Below are positions 10,601 to 23,900 of a stretch of 64,000 nt of DNA, one piece after another. How positions within the stretch are numbered: position 1 is the first letter of the stretch; each line of letters opens with the position of its first letter. Both the position numbers and the translations under genes were made by a program. Location of the stretch: positions 744,001 to 808,000 of the forward strand of contig OX595996.1 in assembly GCA_951394045.1 (NCBI GenBank), read 5' to 3'. A model generated the notes under the pieces. The model saw only the letters and a program-made list of their open reading frames with translations. It was not told where the DNA came from and made no database searches. The stretch comes from Nitzschia sp. DOCU1. Taxonomy: Eukaryota; Bacillariophyta; Bacillariophyceae; Bacillariales; Bacillariaceae.

Positions 10601-13600
10601 CATCTGGACAATCATCGTTGGTCGCCTCCAAAGATACAGAAGGCACAGGGAGTTGCGCAGAGAGTCGCCTCAGCTGATCCGATTCAACGCTATCATGACG
10701 CAAACACCCATCGATAGAAGGCAACCCGCCTGACCCACACCAGACCGGTTGGAGAAGGTTCAGGCTTAGTCTGTTCATGACTGATGGCGACTCAGTTGCC
10801 GTGCATAGAAATGATGGTACTGTTAACGACAAACTTGGAAGGACGAATGGCGTCACCACCGATCGCGGTTCGAATAGATCGGGATGGTTGCAAACCTTTC
10901 GAAGTTGCATCAACACATTCATCATTCCCATGAAGTTGCCGCCTTTCTTTAATGCCATTCTCGTTGACGACCGCGATAAAAATTCTTCATAGAGAGTCAT
11001 CTAAGGTTGCGGCAACAATAGAAAATATGAGATCGGGTCGCAAACGAATCGAACTTAGAATTCTTTCAACTTACCTGACGTCGTGACAGCTGACATTTGA
11101 CAATGTGCTCATACTTTCCAGGCATTTGGGTTTCGACATCTTTCTTCAGCCGCCTAAGGACAAATGGGCGAATAATTCCATGCAAGCGTTTGATGACGTC
11201 GTCATTTCGACTGGCGGTCCCTTCAATGATGTTGTTCATGGGATTCGAGAACCAATACGAAAACTCCTTGCGAGATCGAAAGATGTAGGGCATCAAGAAG
11301 TGCAGGAGAGACCAGAGTTCCATCAAGTTATTTTGGAGCGGAGTACCGGTGAGGAGTAAACGGCGTTGCGAGTTGAAGTTGATGAGAGTCTGCCACCTCT
11401 GGCTCTGGAAATTCTTGATGTTTTGGGCTTCGTCGAGGACAAGATAATACCACTTCTTTCGCTTAAATGCAAAAGCGTCCTGAACGGCCAGCTGGTATGA
11501 CGTTATCACAACATGATACCAATTGGTCTTGTAGAGGAAGCGAGAGACGACACAGATGAGAGCGGTGAAATATCGTGCAAATGAGCACTTTTGCACAAAC
11601 TTACTTTGGTCCAACCTTGTCGAAGCTCTTTGCGACGCTTGGCACTCCCATAGTAACACAATACTTTCAACGCCGGGCAAAAGCGTTTCAATTCAGTCTC
11701 CCAGTTGATGATGACAGACGTCGGAACGACGATAAGATGTGGGCCCCAGATTCCCTTGTAAGACGCTAGATACGCGAGCAAGGCAATCGTTTGTAGCGTC
11801 TTGCCTAGGCCCATCTCTAGGTAGCGCGACATGGTGAGGTCGTTCTCAACAAAGTCAGACGATGGGAGTACCGTGGCGACTTACCATCAGCCAAAATGCC
11901 ATTCAAACGACGAGATTGAAGCGACACCAACCAATTTAGCCCAACCTGCTGGTAATGTCGCATTTTCACCCACCCCGCAAGCAAGAAGGGACGCGAGGCG
12001 AGAGTCCGTTGAGCTCGTTGTGCCGACGCCTCCAACGCGTTCAGAGCCGCAAGCCCGTCGTCTGAAGTTGCTCCTGCTTCTTCCACTTTGAAGTTCTTCC
12101 CCAATTCATCTTCGTCCACATGGTTCCTCTTCCGCTTGTTCGGAACGCTTTCTTGTTCCTCATCGCCCTCGGCATCTCCCATTTCTTCGTCAGAGGGCGC
12201 TGATTCCGGTTCGTTCTCCATCCCAGCGTACATCGCGCGTAGCTCTTCAACAGACATCTCACTTTCTCGCTTCAAAAGGGCAATTTCTTCCTCGTGAGTC
12301 ATTTCTCGACCGAGCCGCTCCTCGGCTTCAATAGTCGTCTCGTCGTCAACTGCATCGGCTTCGACTGGAACAAAGTCGTCATCATCGTCGTTTTCGGATT
12401 GCTGAGCAAGAAGTGCAGATGTATAGTGGGCACTTGACCGGTCCGAAGCATCGGACTCATTTTGTTCTTCACCCCCATCGTCGGAGTCTTCGTCGTCCGC
12501 ATTCATACTTGCATACATGGCCCGAAGTTGTTCCACAGGAATCTCACTGTCACGCTTTAATAGGTCCATTTCCTCCTCATGCGACATTTCACGACCTAGC
12601 CGCTCTTCAGCTTCAAGCGTAGTTTCGTCGTCCATTGCATCAGCTTCATCGGGTTCAAACTCTTCCTCGCCTCCATCGTCGTCGTCTTTGGAGAAATCAT
12701 CGAGAAGTGTTGGTTTGTCATCTTCCTCCTGATCGTCCTCTGCATCAAGGCCTGCATTGTACTTGGCCCGCAATTCTTCGATCGACATTTCTGATTCTCG
12801 CTTCAAGAGGGCGATTTCGTCGTCGTACGACATGTCACGGCCCAAGCGCTCTTCCGCATCAATAGTCGTCTCATCGTCAACTGCTTCGACCTCGACAAAC
12901 TCGTACTCTTCGCTACCTTCGCTTTCGGAGCCCGCCTTTTCCTCTTGGATGGCCTCAGCCAGCATTGCTGCTCCTGAAGGTTCAGGGGCTTGGCCGTCTC
13001 CGCTAGAGTCATCTTTCTCTATATCTTCGTCCGATGCATCCGCCGATGCCGCCTTCTGATTAAGGTTTGAATACATTTTCCGAAGCTCTTCAATGGGTAG
13101 GTCCCCTTCCTTTTGGAGCAGTGCAAGTTCATCCTCAGTGCTCATCTCGCGTGGTAGCGATTCTTCTTGAGCAATAGTAGTTTCGTCATCCGCTTCTGGC
13201 TCCTCAGCTTCAAATTCTTCATCCGATCGCTGGTCGGCCGCATCATCGTAGTCCTCCACATCACTGGCATCAGCGTCATCGTCGGCATCATATTTACTGA
13301 CCGGATCTCCACTTGGTTCTGAAGCAGCCGGTTCTGTCGAGGAAGTAATGGCGTCGGCGGCTTTCGACTCGACTTTCAATGGCGACATAATTTTCTCTTG
13401 GACAGTCTCAGAGAAATGAACACGCTTTTCTTCCGTCTTGTTTTCACGCGTTGGCGTACCTGGCATTGACCATGATTCCACTTCTTTGGGAAATGATGTA
13501 GCTTCTTGCTGTCCTTCTAGCCTGAGTCGTTCCATGACATCATCAATATCCATAGAAACTTCTTCCCGAAGCTTACGTAGTTCTTCGGGATCAGCTAAGA

Positions 13601-14731
13601 ACGTCGAGGTCTCATCCTGATTGCGTTCTATCAACTCTTCATGCATGGCTTGCCGAAAGGTACTATCGTCATCCGAATCATTCTCTGAGCCATTTTCTTC
13701 TCCCGGAGAATATGACCCGTCAGATCCAGAGCCATCTGACGCAGTTGATTCTCCATAAAATTCACTGCCTTCCAATCGCATTCGAGAATAGTCAATAACT
13801 CTTTTCTTGGATTTCCGTTCCAGTGTATGCTGCGCTGCCAATGCCTCCTCAATGGTCATGCGACGTCGCCTTCTTTGTCTGCGGCGTCGACGCCGGCCAT
13901 CGTCGGAACCGCCAGCACGTCCGGTATCACTATCGGAGGTTGCCAAATTGTCGTCGGTGGTATCTTCGATTTCACTTTCGCCCGTCTCCATATCAACATC
14001 ATCATCGCTCGAACCATCGTCATCGTCTTCAGAAACAGCGTGTTGAGTCAGTGACTCGGTATACTTTTCTGTTTGCTGGACGAGAACCACTAATTGTTTG
14101 TTCATGGCCGCTTGTCGTTCTTCGTCGGCTAGCAACTTTTGCTTGTACGAGATGACTTTTTCAATCTTTGTCCACCAACTTCGAACGTCGCGTCCGATTT
14201 TCGCGGCTAATTTCCGTCGTTTCATTTCAGCTTGATGCAGTTCACGAAGGCGGCGAGCTTCTTTTGTCTTGTGAAATTGCTTAACACTGTGATAGTGGTG
14301 GGGGCATGAACAGTGAGAGACAGTTAAGGAACGATATCTTCAGTACGAAGCCTTATTCTGCTCTGATGGTGGATAACTTACCTGGACGCTAGTTTCTTGG
14401 CCAAGCTTACTTGCCTCTTGCGCTCTCCCTGAAAGTCCGCTCCAAGCCACATCATCTCTTTCATCACAAAATCCCAGTGGGTGTCAGTGGTTTTGGGTGA
14501 ATACGGAATCAAGTGCACGGTTGTTGGGGGATCATCGCTGTCGTTTTCCGTTGTTTCAGATATTTGGGGGTTTCGTCGCGGTGATCCTCGTTTAGTCGAA
14601 GCTGCCGCAGCAGGTTTGGCAGCCGCAGTGGAGACATCGATGGCGCCCAGATCTTCTAGACGGGCTTCGATCTCCGATTTACGGTTCAACAACTCTTCCG
14701 CGGTCGTCAGACCGTCGGTAAGATCTGCCAT
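7638..14731 (-). CDS. SWR1/SRCAP-class SNF2 chromatin remodelling ATPase with WW, F-box and beta-helix tail
   Basis: Six exons give 2,235 residues: 14382-14731, 11885-14286, 11605-11816, 11075-11527, 9860-11000 and 7638-9787. Introns are 95, 68, 77, 74 and 72 bp; the last is in frame and would read through if retained. An HSA-like helix ([18 protein letters not shown]) lies near residues 116-190. Four acidic repeats (about 482, 586, 667 and 762) share DDETT, a basic/Met motif, then LL-K-E and EELR-Y. ATPase motifs are DEMGLGKT (about 920), DEAQNIKN (about 1013) and [10 protein letters not shown] (about 1537), with a long insert between lobes, as in the INO80/SWR1 class that exchanges H2A.Z. 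C-terminal to the ATPase come a WW domain (about 1850-1880), an F-box-like segment (about 1902-1940; [19 protein letters not shown]) and right-handed beta-helix repeats (about 1960-2190) resembling FBXO11. Nuclear. The class is secure; the tail's role is unknown. Confidence 0.88.
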
Positions 14732-15745
14732 GATAGGATGTTTTCAATTACACAAACGCCTTTATAGTAGCAAGACTCTATGAGCGGCGGCGTCAACGTA
14801 CATTGCAAAAGACGTTGTTACTTTCAATTTTGCAAGAGGATCATCATCGTCAGGACGGTGGCCGATCTCTCGCCCTCGCCTTTCGAGGACGACTCGTTTT
14901 AGTAGTGGGGACATTCGTTGTTTAGCCCCATTTTCACACCTTCCCCCACTTGTGTGTTGGGCAGCTCCCGTCCGTCCATTTTCCCGTTCCGTACCAGGTA
15001 CATACAGTAAAAGCGTATCATCATACGTACGATTGGATTTTCTACGGTAGTAGAACATCTTCTGTGTAGGATACAGCTTTTTGCCTGTCTGATGATAGAG
15101 AGGATGCCTTGCCAATAAATAAAGTACCAAGTTCACACTATGATGTCAACCAAGAAAACCAACAACAGATGACTGGGAACTTACCGGTCGGAAAGTTCGG
15201 CGCGCAGTAATAGCACGTGTATAACACTACAAAATGTTTCAGCACGTGACAAAAGCAGTTGGATTTATTTTCGCGTTCTGCGGTTTGCAAATCTATTCCA
15301 GCCATGTTCGGCAGAGAACAACTCCTGCTGCAAATTCGCATTTTGTGCTTCTTTGGAGTTCCAGTCATTAAATATTTGTTTGTAAGGAACAGGTAAAAAT
15401 GGTGGCGCCGGATGTCTACGACACGAAGAACCAGTTCGGCTTCGCGAATGGGAGCTTTTATTACGCAATCCATGCACCTACCGTCTCACATGATTTCGCT
15501 CGGGAGAATGATATGATAACACCTGATCTATAAGTCTTTTTGCCTGAGGAATCCGAAACCATTAACTCAGTGAAGTAGAATAGTTACCAGGTATTGACGG
15601 TAGTAGAGAGAGAGAGACCAAAGGGTTGATGCTATCCCACTCATCAAATTGCATCACAGGTCGTTCTCCCGTTGCTTCTGCGCACATCGGCAAAAAAGTT
15701 CCAATTCATCCTCCATGACAAAAGCAAGATAATACGCCAGAAGGA
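14732..15745. other. divergent intergenic region
   Basis: About 1 kb between the start of the SWR1-class gene (minus) and the first Sec14-like/HPGN gene (plus). Frames of up to 124 codons occur on the minus strand (14762-15136 and 15138-15473), but they show no domain, no neighbouring splice logic and no biased composition, so I do not call them. A short GA-rich tract lies near 15605-15622. Confidence 0.45.
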
Positions 15746-18016
15746 ATGGCGCAAAACCCAGATGATGAGGACGCTGTCCTCGGCAAGATGCTGCTGGGAG
15801 CGGCATCATCCCTCCCTGCAACGGGACGTGATCTCGAGAAGAAGACGGGTATCTCATCTTCCGAGCAATCGGAACAACAAGAAGAAAGAGATTTAGAAAA
15901 ACTGAGCCGCGACGAGTTGGAGGTTAGAGCAGGGAATGCTCTGTCCAGAGCCATGATGGAACTCTCCCAAGAAGACCGAAACCTACTATATCAAGAGATC
16001 CATGGAGTTGAGGATCACATAGTTGAGACCCCGGAACGCATCGTGGAAGGGCTCAGGAGTCTTGATGAAGAGCTAACGAAGATTTCCACAAAGCATTCAT
16101 ACGACTTGGCGGCTTCACAATCTCCTGATTACGTCCAGAGTGATAACTTTCGGATGGGCTTTCTTCGGGCAGAGACTTTTCACGCCGCAAAAGCTGCAAA
16201 ACGTATGGTGGAATTCCTGAATGTGAAACATGAGTTGTTCGGAGATGAAGTCCTCACTCGGCCCATCTACCTCTCGGACCTGAGCCAGGAAGATCAAGAG
16301 TTTCTGAGAAGAGGGTATCGACAGCTGCTTCCGTTTAGAGACAGAGCTGGTCGTGTCGTCTTGTGCGACATCGTCACCCCCGAAGTCGCCTTCCAAACCA
16401 CCACATCTTCGGTGAGTAATCTTGTGTCCTTCGGGACCTGCATCAGCATGCTTTTGTTTACCCTGCTGGCACTACTACTAGTACTGCCGCCAATCTTTCT
16501 TGGCTGCTCCCATAGAAAACTACTACTACGAAGTAGACAGGGGCTCACAGGGGGTCGTCGCCTTGACATCTTGAGTCGAGGAGTTCAGAACAAGTCGGCG
16601 TGGGCCTTTTGTGCTGCCTTCTTGTGTGTGTTTACTATGTTGCCTCGCCGAAGACTTTTCCAAACTCATATCTGCTGGTCTTCCTACTTCCGTTTCCTTC
16701 CACCAGGTAAAGACTCTCTTTTTCATGGTATCGGAGGCTGCCGATGACGTGGAAAGCCAGAAACGAGGGCTTGTCTTGGTGGCTCTTTGGTATCTTCTCG
16801 AACCAGACACCAGACTACTCACCGACGGTGGGGCAAATAAAAGGATGGAATGGCAAATTGCTAACTGGTCACCGATTCGATTTCGAGGTGCACATATTTG
16901 CTTCACCGATCCTTGGTTCCACGCCATGAAGGCCTCGGTCTATCTTAGAACAGCTGCGCAGATGAAAACGAGAATCCGCGTGCATGTTGGTAAGTTGCTG
17001 CCACTTGCTTCTGTAAGGAGCGGACGCTTGCTGCTGTCCATTCGCCGCGTTCTAGTACGACGAGTTTAGATATGCTGCTGCTGAATAAATGTCTCCTAAC
17101 AGCGAGCAACTCTTGTTGATTTTTTGTCTTGCAACTGACATTCTCAGGAACGCCAGTAGAAAATCAAGACTCCCTGGTCCCCTTTGGGATCCCTGTCAAT
17201 GCCTTGCCCATGAAGGACGATGTACTAACGCCAAAGTGGCGCAAAGAAAGACACCTTCGCTGGATAGAAAAGCGGGAAGAGAAAGAACGTGGGTTTCGCC
17301 AGAATGGCAAGTTTGAAGGAACTGATTTGCCCATGCATGCCGATATCCTGCTTGGAAGAGGATTGACATACCATCAACACCCTGGGAACATCAAGTTGAG
17401 AAGCATCGTGGAAGATTTCTCTGAAGAGTACAGACTTACCAGTACGAGAAGGGAAAAAACCAATATATCCTGGGAAATCTTACGTAAAGTGAAAGACACC
17501 TCGAGATTCTTGAAGCGTACCGCTGGTGGATGGTGGGAAGAGGTGGAAGACAGCGAGGCGAGGGAGAAAATCGCAATGATGTTTCGCACAGCAAAATCAG
17601 CTGTTACTGCAGCAGCGGCCGCCGCCGCGGCCAACAACAAAGAGAAGAGCCAGGAGGATGGCGGTGCCTTGGTTAGTACTGCTAGTAGCGTCGGGAGCAG
17701 TACCGTTTCCATCGCTTTAGACCCGGATTTTTACGCGTTGAGTCGTTCCTCGCCAGGCAGACGAGGAGGACAGCAGGAACACGACCAGCAGGAGGTACTA
17801 GTAGCCCCCCGGGGCGAAGATGAGGACCACGACGACGAGGAGTCAAAACAGTGCCACTTTGTGGTTCCGAGCCAACAGCGGGAGAAAGCAGGAGCAGGGG
17901 GGCATGTTGCCGCCGGTGGCTCTGCTGCTAGTACCAGTGGAGAGGGAGGACGACCACAGCAGGGAACAAGTACTAGTAGAAATTTCTCCCTACCGTACTT
18001 CGGGCTTGATGTTTGA
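15746..18016 (+). CDS. Sec14/CRAL-TRIO-like protein with HPGN (DUF6824-type) domain, intact paralogue
   Basis: Three exons (15746-16411, 16707-16989, 17148-18016) give 605 residues; introns are 295 and 158 bp, long for this window. The N-terminal half (about residues 55-300) has the CRAL-TRIO N-lobe pattern FLRAETFHAAKAAKRMVEFL and YRQLLPFRDRAGRVVLCDIV, a lipid-binding Sec14-like region that diatoms have multiplied. About residues 378-470 hold DILLGRGLTYHQHPGNIKLR and a W-W-E-V end, the HPGN-type domain abundant in diatoms (I believe DUF6824), of unknown function. An Ala run (about 480), acidic loops and a conserved last segment LPYFGLDV follow. The paralogue 0.8 kb downstream shares intron positions and ends in LPYCGLDV, showing a tandem duplication. 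The Copia insertion site in the paralogue is intact here. Confidence 0.75.
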
Positions 18017-18842
18017 TCATCGCCGCGCGCTCTGCTAAATAACAACCCATGATCACACGACAGGAGCAGCCAAGCAACATTTTAGATACACTTCTTTATC
18101 GGCCCACTACCAGCCAGGGAAGAACGGGAATAGTTTGCCCTTGGAACTAGCATAAACTATTTCGCTTGGAAGCAGGCCACGCTCTCCGAGAATGCGCCCC
18201 ACGCGATAACTCTCGCGTGTGCACGCAAAAATCGTAATCCACTTCGATAACACGAGCTATCGCGTGGGGCGCATTTTCGGAAAACGTGGCCTCGCTTTCA
18301 TCAAGCGAAACAGTTATGAGGTATTCGTAGATGTGTTATTTATTGTCTCCAAGATATGGAGGCGTGCAAATCGATGTTCTTTTCTGTCGCATACACCCCG
18401 ATTGGCATATGCCGGGGTGCAACCTTAGGCTTATGTTAAATAATTGTAGTGCCGATGTACTTTGCGTTCTCCTTACCTCCTTAATGGGGATACTAAATAG
18501 GGTTTTGAGGAACCTAATTGAGCGGCCGCTCTGTGTTCCTTCATTCGCGACCATAATTCAATATCTTTTCCTTAAATTAACAAATAATGTACTGAAGAAT
18601 ATCTTGAAGTTGATTTCTTCGTGAGCCAGAAAATTCGCTTCAGGGTGTATTTGAGAAAAGAAAACTGCGCCATTAGAATAAATGGTAATCACGTTGTCAT
18701 CGGGGAGTGAAGAGTTTTGTGCTGTTTTTTGCTAGCTTGCTAGCTTTATTGCTAGAGCTCTAGAGAGAGATCCGCCGTGCTGTTGACCACAAAATCGATT
18801 GCTACTGTAATTCAATGTTTTCATCTGGGAAAAGGGGAGAAA
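18017..18842. other. intergenic region between tandem paralogues, contains a long hairpin
   Basis: The left part carries a long imperfect inverted repeat (annotated separately). The rest, to the start of the second paralogue, is AT-richer and has no convincing frame. 'Tagct' repeats at 18731-18757 precede the downstream gene. Confidence 0.45.
18151..18318. repeat. long imperfect inverted repeat (hairpin), arms about 66 bp, loop about 34 bp
   Basis: The left arm (about 18151-18216) and the right arm (about 18251-18318) are inverted copies. The core aatgcgccccacgcgata is an 18-nt perfect match, and the arms stay similar outward through ggccacg and tttcgctt with small mismatches and gaps. It could be a small foldback element or MITE, a hairpin RNA, or a strong 3' structure of the preceding gene. 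No protein is encoded. Confidence 0.75.
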
Positions 18843-20567
18843 ATGGCGTTGTATTCAAACACTACTAATAGTATTAGTACTAAAGCATCCTGGCAACAGG
18901 ACGAAGAAAGCGACCGCGACGGTGGCGGCAGCAGGAGGCATTCGCCACCAGAAGAGGGTTCCAGTACAATTACGACAAGTGATGACTCGCATTCACGTTT
19001 TCAAGGAGAAACAGACATAAATATTGTGGGGACTTTATCGCACGATGAGCTCGACGAACGAGCTTCAAGCGCTCTATCTGCAGCGATGAATGTGATGACC
19101 CACGATGAACGAAAGAAAATGTACGATGAGATTCATGGAGTCGACGACCCAATGACGCACCAACAGGATAAAACACCAGACGACATTTCTAACGCACTAA
19201 GGAACCTGAATGACGAGATTGGGAAAATCAAAAAGAAGGCATCCTACGATCTAGCACTTTCAAGGTCGCCCGAGTACATCATGAGTAGCGAATTTCGTCT
19301 AACATTTCTCCGAGCGGAAGGCTTCGACGCACCCAAAGCTGCAAAGAGGATGGTAAAATTCTTAACAGTCAAACATGAGGTGTTCGGTGAGAGTGTACTG
19401 TCACGACGAATCTACCTATCAGACCTAAATGACGAAGAACAAGAATTCCTGAGGGAGGGTTACCGACAATTGCTCCCCATTCGAGATAGAGCTGGTAGGG
19501 TCATGCTCTGTGATATTGTAACGCCGGAAATTGCATTCAAGACCATCCCATCGGTGAGTGAGGAAGTAAGATGCCAACGAATTTCGGTCTTCAATGAGAT
19601 ATATCGTTCTCACCACACCTACTATCTTGCCGTTTACTACTACTATGTACTTGATGGTACTTTTTGGATTCCGCCTCCTGCTCTTCTTCATTCTGGTCAT
19701 TGTTGTGGAAATGTTGCTGCGGCTGGTGGCTGGGGTTGTTGTTGGTGGCTTTCGTGGCGGCTATTCCCTGCCTGTTGCTTCCTGCGCCTTGACCCGACGA
19801 TCTTTCTTTTTATTCTTGTCTGTTCATTACACACATCCTACTCATCGCGACGCCCCACAACGTCGATAGTTGAAAACGTTTCTGTTCTTGCTCTCTGAAG
19901 CCGCTGATGACAAAGAAAGTCAACGACGAGGGCTTGTAATGGTCTCCCTTTGGTATTTGTTGAAGCCAGACAATCGGTTGCTTGTTACGAGCGTTCTCAC
20001 CGAGGCATGGCGAGTGGCGGATTGGTCGCCTATTCGATTTCGTGCTGTTCATATTTGCTTCACAGATCGTTGGTTTCACGTAGTGAAGGCTATAGCGTTT
20101 CTGAGAACGAGGCAGATAAGACCGAGAATCAGAGTTCACGTAGGTAAGTCCGGTCCAGCAGCAGCGATGAGAGCGAGTTCTTCAGGCTCTGCTTCTTGTT
20201 TGCTCCTGTTTGTACTAGTACTAAAAGAAGAACGACGGGAGCGACACGGGAGTCTACTATCCTTAGCACAGAGCTCTCTCACCATAGCATGTTGTCCTTC
20301 TTCATGTGCCCCCGAATTGGATTCTTGCCACACCACCGGTCAATGCCGCCATCCAATATTTGTCAGGGAGTATGGTCGAAAACCAGTATTCTCTACTGAC
20401 ATTTGGAATCCCTTGCAATGCTTTACCCTTAAGGGATACTGCCGCATCGGGGGTAAAAGGATCTACCGCCAGCAAGTCGTCTTGGCGCAAGGACAAACAT
20501 ATTCAGTGGGTTCAGCGGAGGGTTGTCAAAGAGAAGCGGCTCCAGCTGCAAGGTGAATTTCATGGTA

Positions 20568-20573
20568 CAGATC
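20568..20573. repeat. target-site duplication, left copy (cagatc)
   Basis: The six bases cagatc precede the left LTR and recur directly after the right LTR, marking the integration site in the host exon. Confidence 0.9.
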
Positions 20574-20885
20574 TGTTGAAATCTACGATGACCGGTACTG
20601 GCTAATCGTAAAAAGAGCTCAAATAACTTGTGGTTGTGTTGCAGTGTGTTGATTCTGAAACTTATGAGCACTAACAGTGCGTAAACTAAATGTATGCTGT
20701 CGAGATAGACAGCTGATGTACTCTGATTTGTATCGTACTTAGTGCCATCTCCATGCCTTCTCCTCGTTGGAGTCAGCACGTGGCTGTTCGGGAGTGAACG
20801 TTGCACTTCCCTATACGATTGCGTCATCACGCTGATGACGTCGTGAAGAGCGATCCTTGACCACCAGATTTACCGTATTTGAACA
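20574..20885 (-). repeat. Copia LTR (3' LTR of the element)
   Basis: 312 bp, starting TGTTGAAATC and ending GTATTTGAACA on the plus strand, matching the LTR at 26547-26858. It contains the short palindromes gtcatcacgctgatgac and agctgatgtact near likely promoter sequence. Confidence 0.95.
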
Positions 20886-20894
20886 CTCCCTCTC
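20886..20894 (-). other. Copia polypurine tract
   Basis: On the element's sense strand GAGAGGGAG lies directly against the 3' LTR, the expected place and composition for the plus-strand DNA primer. Confidence 0.75.
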
Positions 20895-20915
20895 AAGGAT
20901 TGACTCGAGCGAGTG

Positions 20916-23900
20916 TTACCATCCCATGATGACCTGTCTGTGTTTGACGAAGAGATCCTCGCTTAATGCTTTGGTCAGGATATCGGCAGGTTGATCTTCG
21001 GATCGGATATGATGTATCTCGATGTCGCCTCTCTCCACATAGTCGTAGAAGTGAAATAGACGATTGTTGATATGCTTTGTTCTTGGTCTTGCTTTGGGAG
21101 TACGGGCGATCTCAATGGCGCCCATGTTGTCTTCGTAGACGTTGCAAGTGATGTGTGCCTTGTCGAAGTGCACATTGAATCCGAGTCCTTGCATCTCCCT
21201 CAGAAGCTCAATGATCGGTATAGCCTCTCGCAAAGCGTACGAGAGTCCTGTGATCTCCGATTCGCAGCTAGACAGAGCGATCTCTTGCTGTAGCTGTGAT
21301 TTCCATGTGACTGGCACTCCTGCGTAGCAGATGATGTAGCCGTGTCTGGAGCGAGCAGTGTCCTTGTCGAATCCTGCCAGTTCCTTGTCCCAGTTCCCCG
21401 CGAAGTCGGCGTCGACGAATACCTCCAATCCCTTCGAAGGATCTGCCTTGAAGATTATTCCTTTGTCTCGTGTGCCGAGCAGGTAACGTGTGATCCAGCG
21501 TATTGCATCGCCGTGTTCTTTCTTTGGGTCGATGGAGAACCGTGCACACTGGTGCACTGCGTATGCGATGTCTGGCCTTGATCCGCGCTCGACGTAGTTG
21601 AGCTTGCCGATGACACTCCTGTAGTGGAACGAGTCGTCGTGTGGTGTGGAGCTCAGGTGACGTGACAGTAGCCTGCTGGACGCCATGGGGATGTCCTTGG
21701 TTCGTACATTGTCATACTGCATGCGTAGGTCCGATATCACCTGTTCGATTAGCTTGGGTTGCGTCAGGTGTATCGTTCCGTCTTCTTTCCGATCGATGTT
21801 GACTCCGAGAAAGTCCGTGAGATCTCCCTCAATGGTAATGTTGAGGTTTGCGTCTCTCATTTCCTGTATCGTTCGCTCGATCTCTGCCTGGTCAGGACCG
21901 GCTAAGATTGAGTCGTCGGTGTAGAGGACGTAGATCATGTTGCCCTTGTAGAATACACACTCGTCGTGCTTGGACACCACGAAATGGCACTTGTCGATGA
22001 GCCGTTTCCTCAGATATTGATACCATATACGAGAGGCGCTTTTTCCCCCATAGAGGTTGCGGTTGACTCGTAGACAATACTTGCTTGGGTCGTCAACGCC
22101 GTCGAGGGTGAATCCCTTTGGTAGCTTCATGTAGAGGTCCCTGTCTGCTGGCGCGTGTGGGTACGCGAGCACGTAGTCGAGTTGGACCGTTCGCCAATTG
22201 AAGAGTAGAACCAGCGCCAGCAGTAGCCTTATCGAGGGCCATCCGGCAACCGGAGCATACGTCTGATCGTAGTGCTCGCCGTGTCGCATTCGAGAACCGT
22301 CGATATTGCATCGTGCCTTGTATTTCTTGATTGCGCCCGTCCTTATGTCGCGCTTGCGGCGCAGTTGCCACACTGCAGGTAGCACGGTAGTCCCCGTTGG
22401 TATGTCGGTGAGTAACATGATGGTGTAGACTCCCATGTCGACCTGTTGCTTGATCTCCAGTTCCATTGCTTCGCCGAACTGTTCCCAGTCGCTCTCCCTC
22501 TGAGCCTCGTGAAGATACAGAGTGTCGGGGTCTGCATTGGCTTTGTAGGCATAGAGTGGGTTCAGGTCCTCGTTGATGGACCTGCCGTCGCTTGGGAACA
22601 TCGCCTGGAAGGAGAACACTTCGCCAGGAACATCACTTTGCGTAGTGAGTTCCGCTGTCATTGCTTCTATCAGTCGTTGCGCAGGTTGCACGCGTCTCTG
22701 CGATCGCCTGGTGGCCGTACCAGATTCTGATTGCATTCGTGGAGACTGGTGTTGTTGTGTAGATGGCTGTTGTTTGCCATTCCCGGGTGTGTTCCCTTCT
22801 GTAACGGTGGGAGAACCGCTGTCCCTGTCTGTCTTCGGGGACATGTCGACTGTGCGTGGTTCAGGTGGTGCCACGTAGGCTCCCTCTGGAACTTGGGTGC
22901 CCTCTCTTGTCTGAGAGTTTTGTGTAGTGACCTGTTTTCTTTTCGAAGCTGTGGTTGTCGCATTGCCCTGCTTGGGTGCTGTCACATTCGCTTGTGACTG
23001 CTGAACAAACCCCGCCTTGATTTGCCATAGCGATTGTTGTGTGCTAGCACTCTCCACCGACTGGTAGAGTTGTGCTATGGTGTCAAACATTGTGTCCATC
23101 TTGATGTGGAACTGTGGAGACACAAGTCCCGTCTTGATGTCCAGCACCAGCGCAATAGAACGAGAGTGGTGTGGTGATCGTCCCAGGTACACCCCAACCC
23201 TCGCTCTACTGACCCACTTGTGGAGCGGTTTGTTCTGTTGCAAGTTCCTGTCCAACACGTACACTGGACAACCGAAGTGTTGCCAGCGCTTGGCGTTGGT
23301 GGAGACCTTCGTACTGTAGAAGAGCTCCGCTGGGGAGCGGTAGTCAGGTTTGTCGGCCAGATTGGGTGTCGCGTTGTTTGCATCGTTCGCAATTCGGAGG
23401 GCGTATGGCCAGAGGTTCGCCGAGATCTCCTGTGGCCATTGTCGTTTTGCGTAGGTCAGTTGTGTGCGCGTCAGCTCTTGTAGTCGTCTGATTCGAGCTT
23501 CCGCCTGTCCGTTCTGGTGATGCGCGTTGACTCCCGCGAATGAGAGACCTTGCTCGCATTTGTGGCAGTCAAGCACCCATTTGTTGGCCTTGAAAATTCC
23601 ATTGTCGGCATGATAATGTTGGACTCTGAAACCGTTTTGCTGGCACAGACGTTCGAATGCATGCTTGCCCTCGATCGTCTCGTCAGCACTAGCGGTCTTC
23701 TGCAGGTAGACGTAGCCGAACGATGAGTAGCTGTCCACGTAGACAGTTGCATACACGTATCGCTTCGTCGTCAAGATACCTGTCATCTGCGCGATGAACC
23801 CCGGTGTTGGGGACTTCATTTGGTCGACCGAGACCACTTCACCCGGTTTTGTTGGTAAGTAAGCTTCGTCCTTGTTGATTGGTGCCTTCTGCCTCCACTG

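Noticed and set aside
12757..13059. Ser-rich plus-strand frames over 12.0-13.1 kb
   Set aside because: Also the reverse of acidic repeats in the SWR1-class gene, with no start context or domain.
14762..15473. Minus-strand frames of 124 and 111 codons upstream of the SWR1-class start
   Set aside because: No domain, no splice continuation and no composition bias; more likely promoter or 5' UTR sequence.
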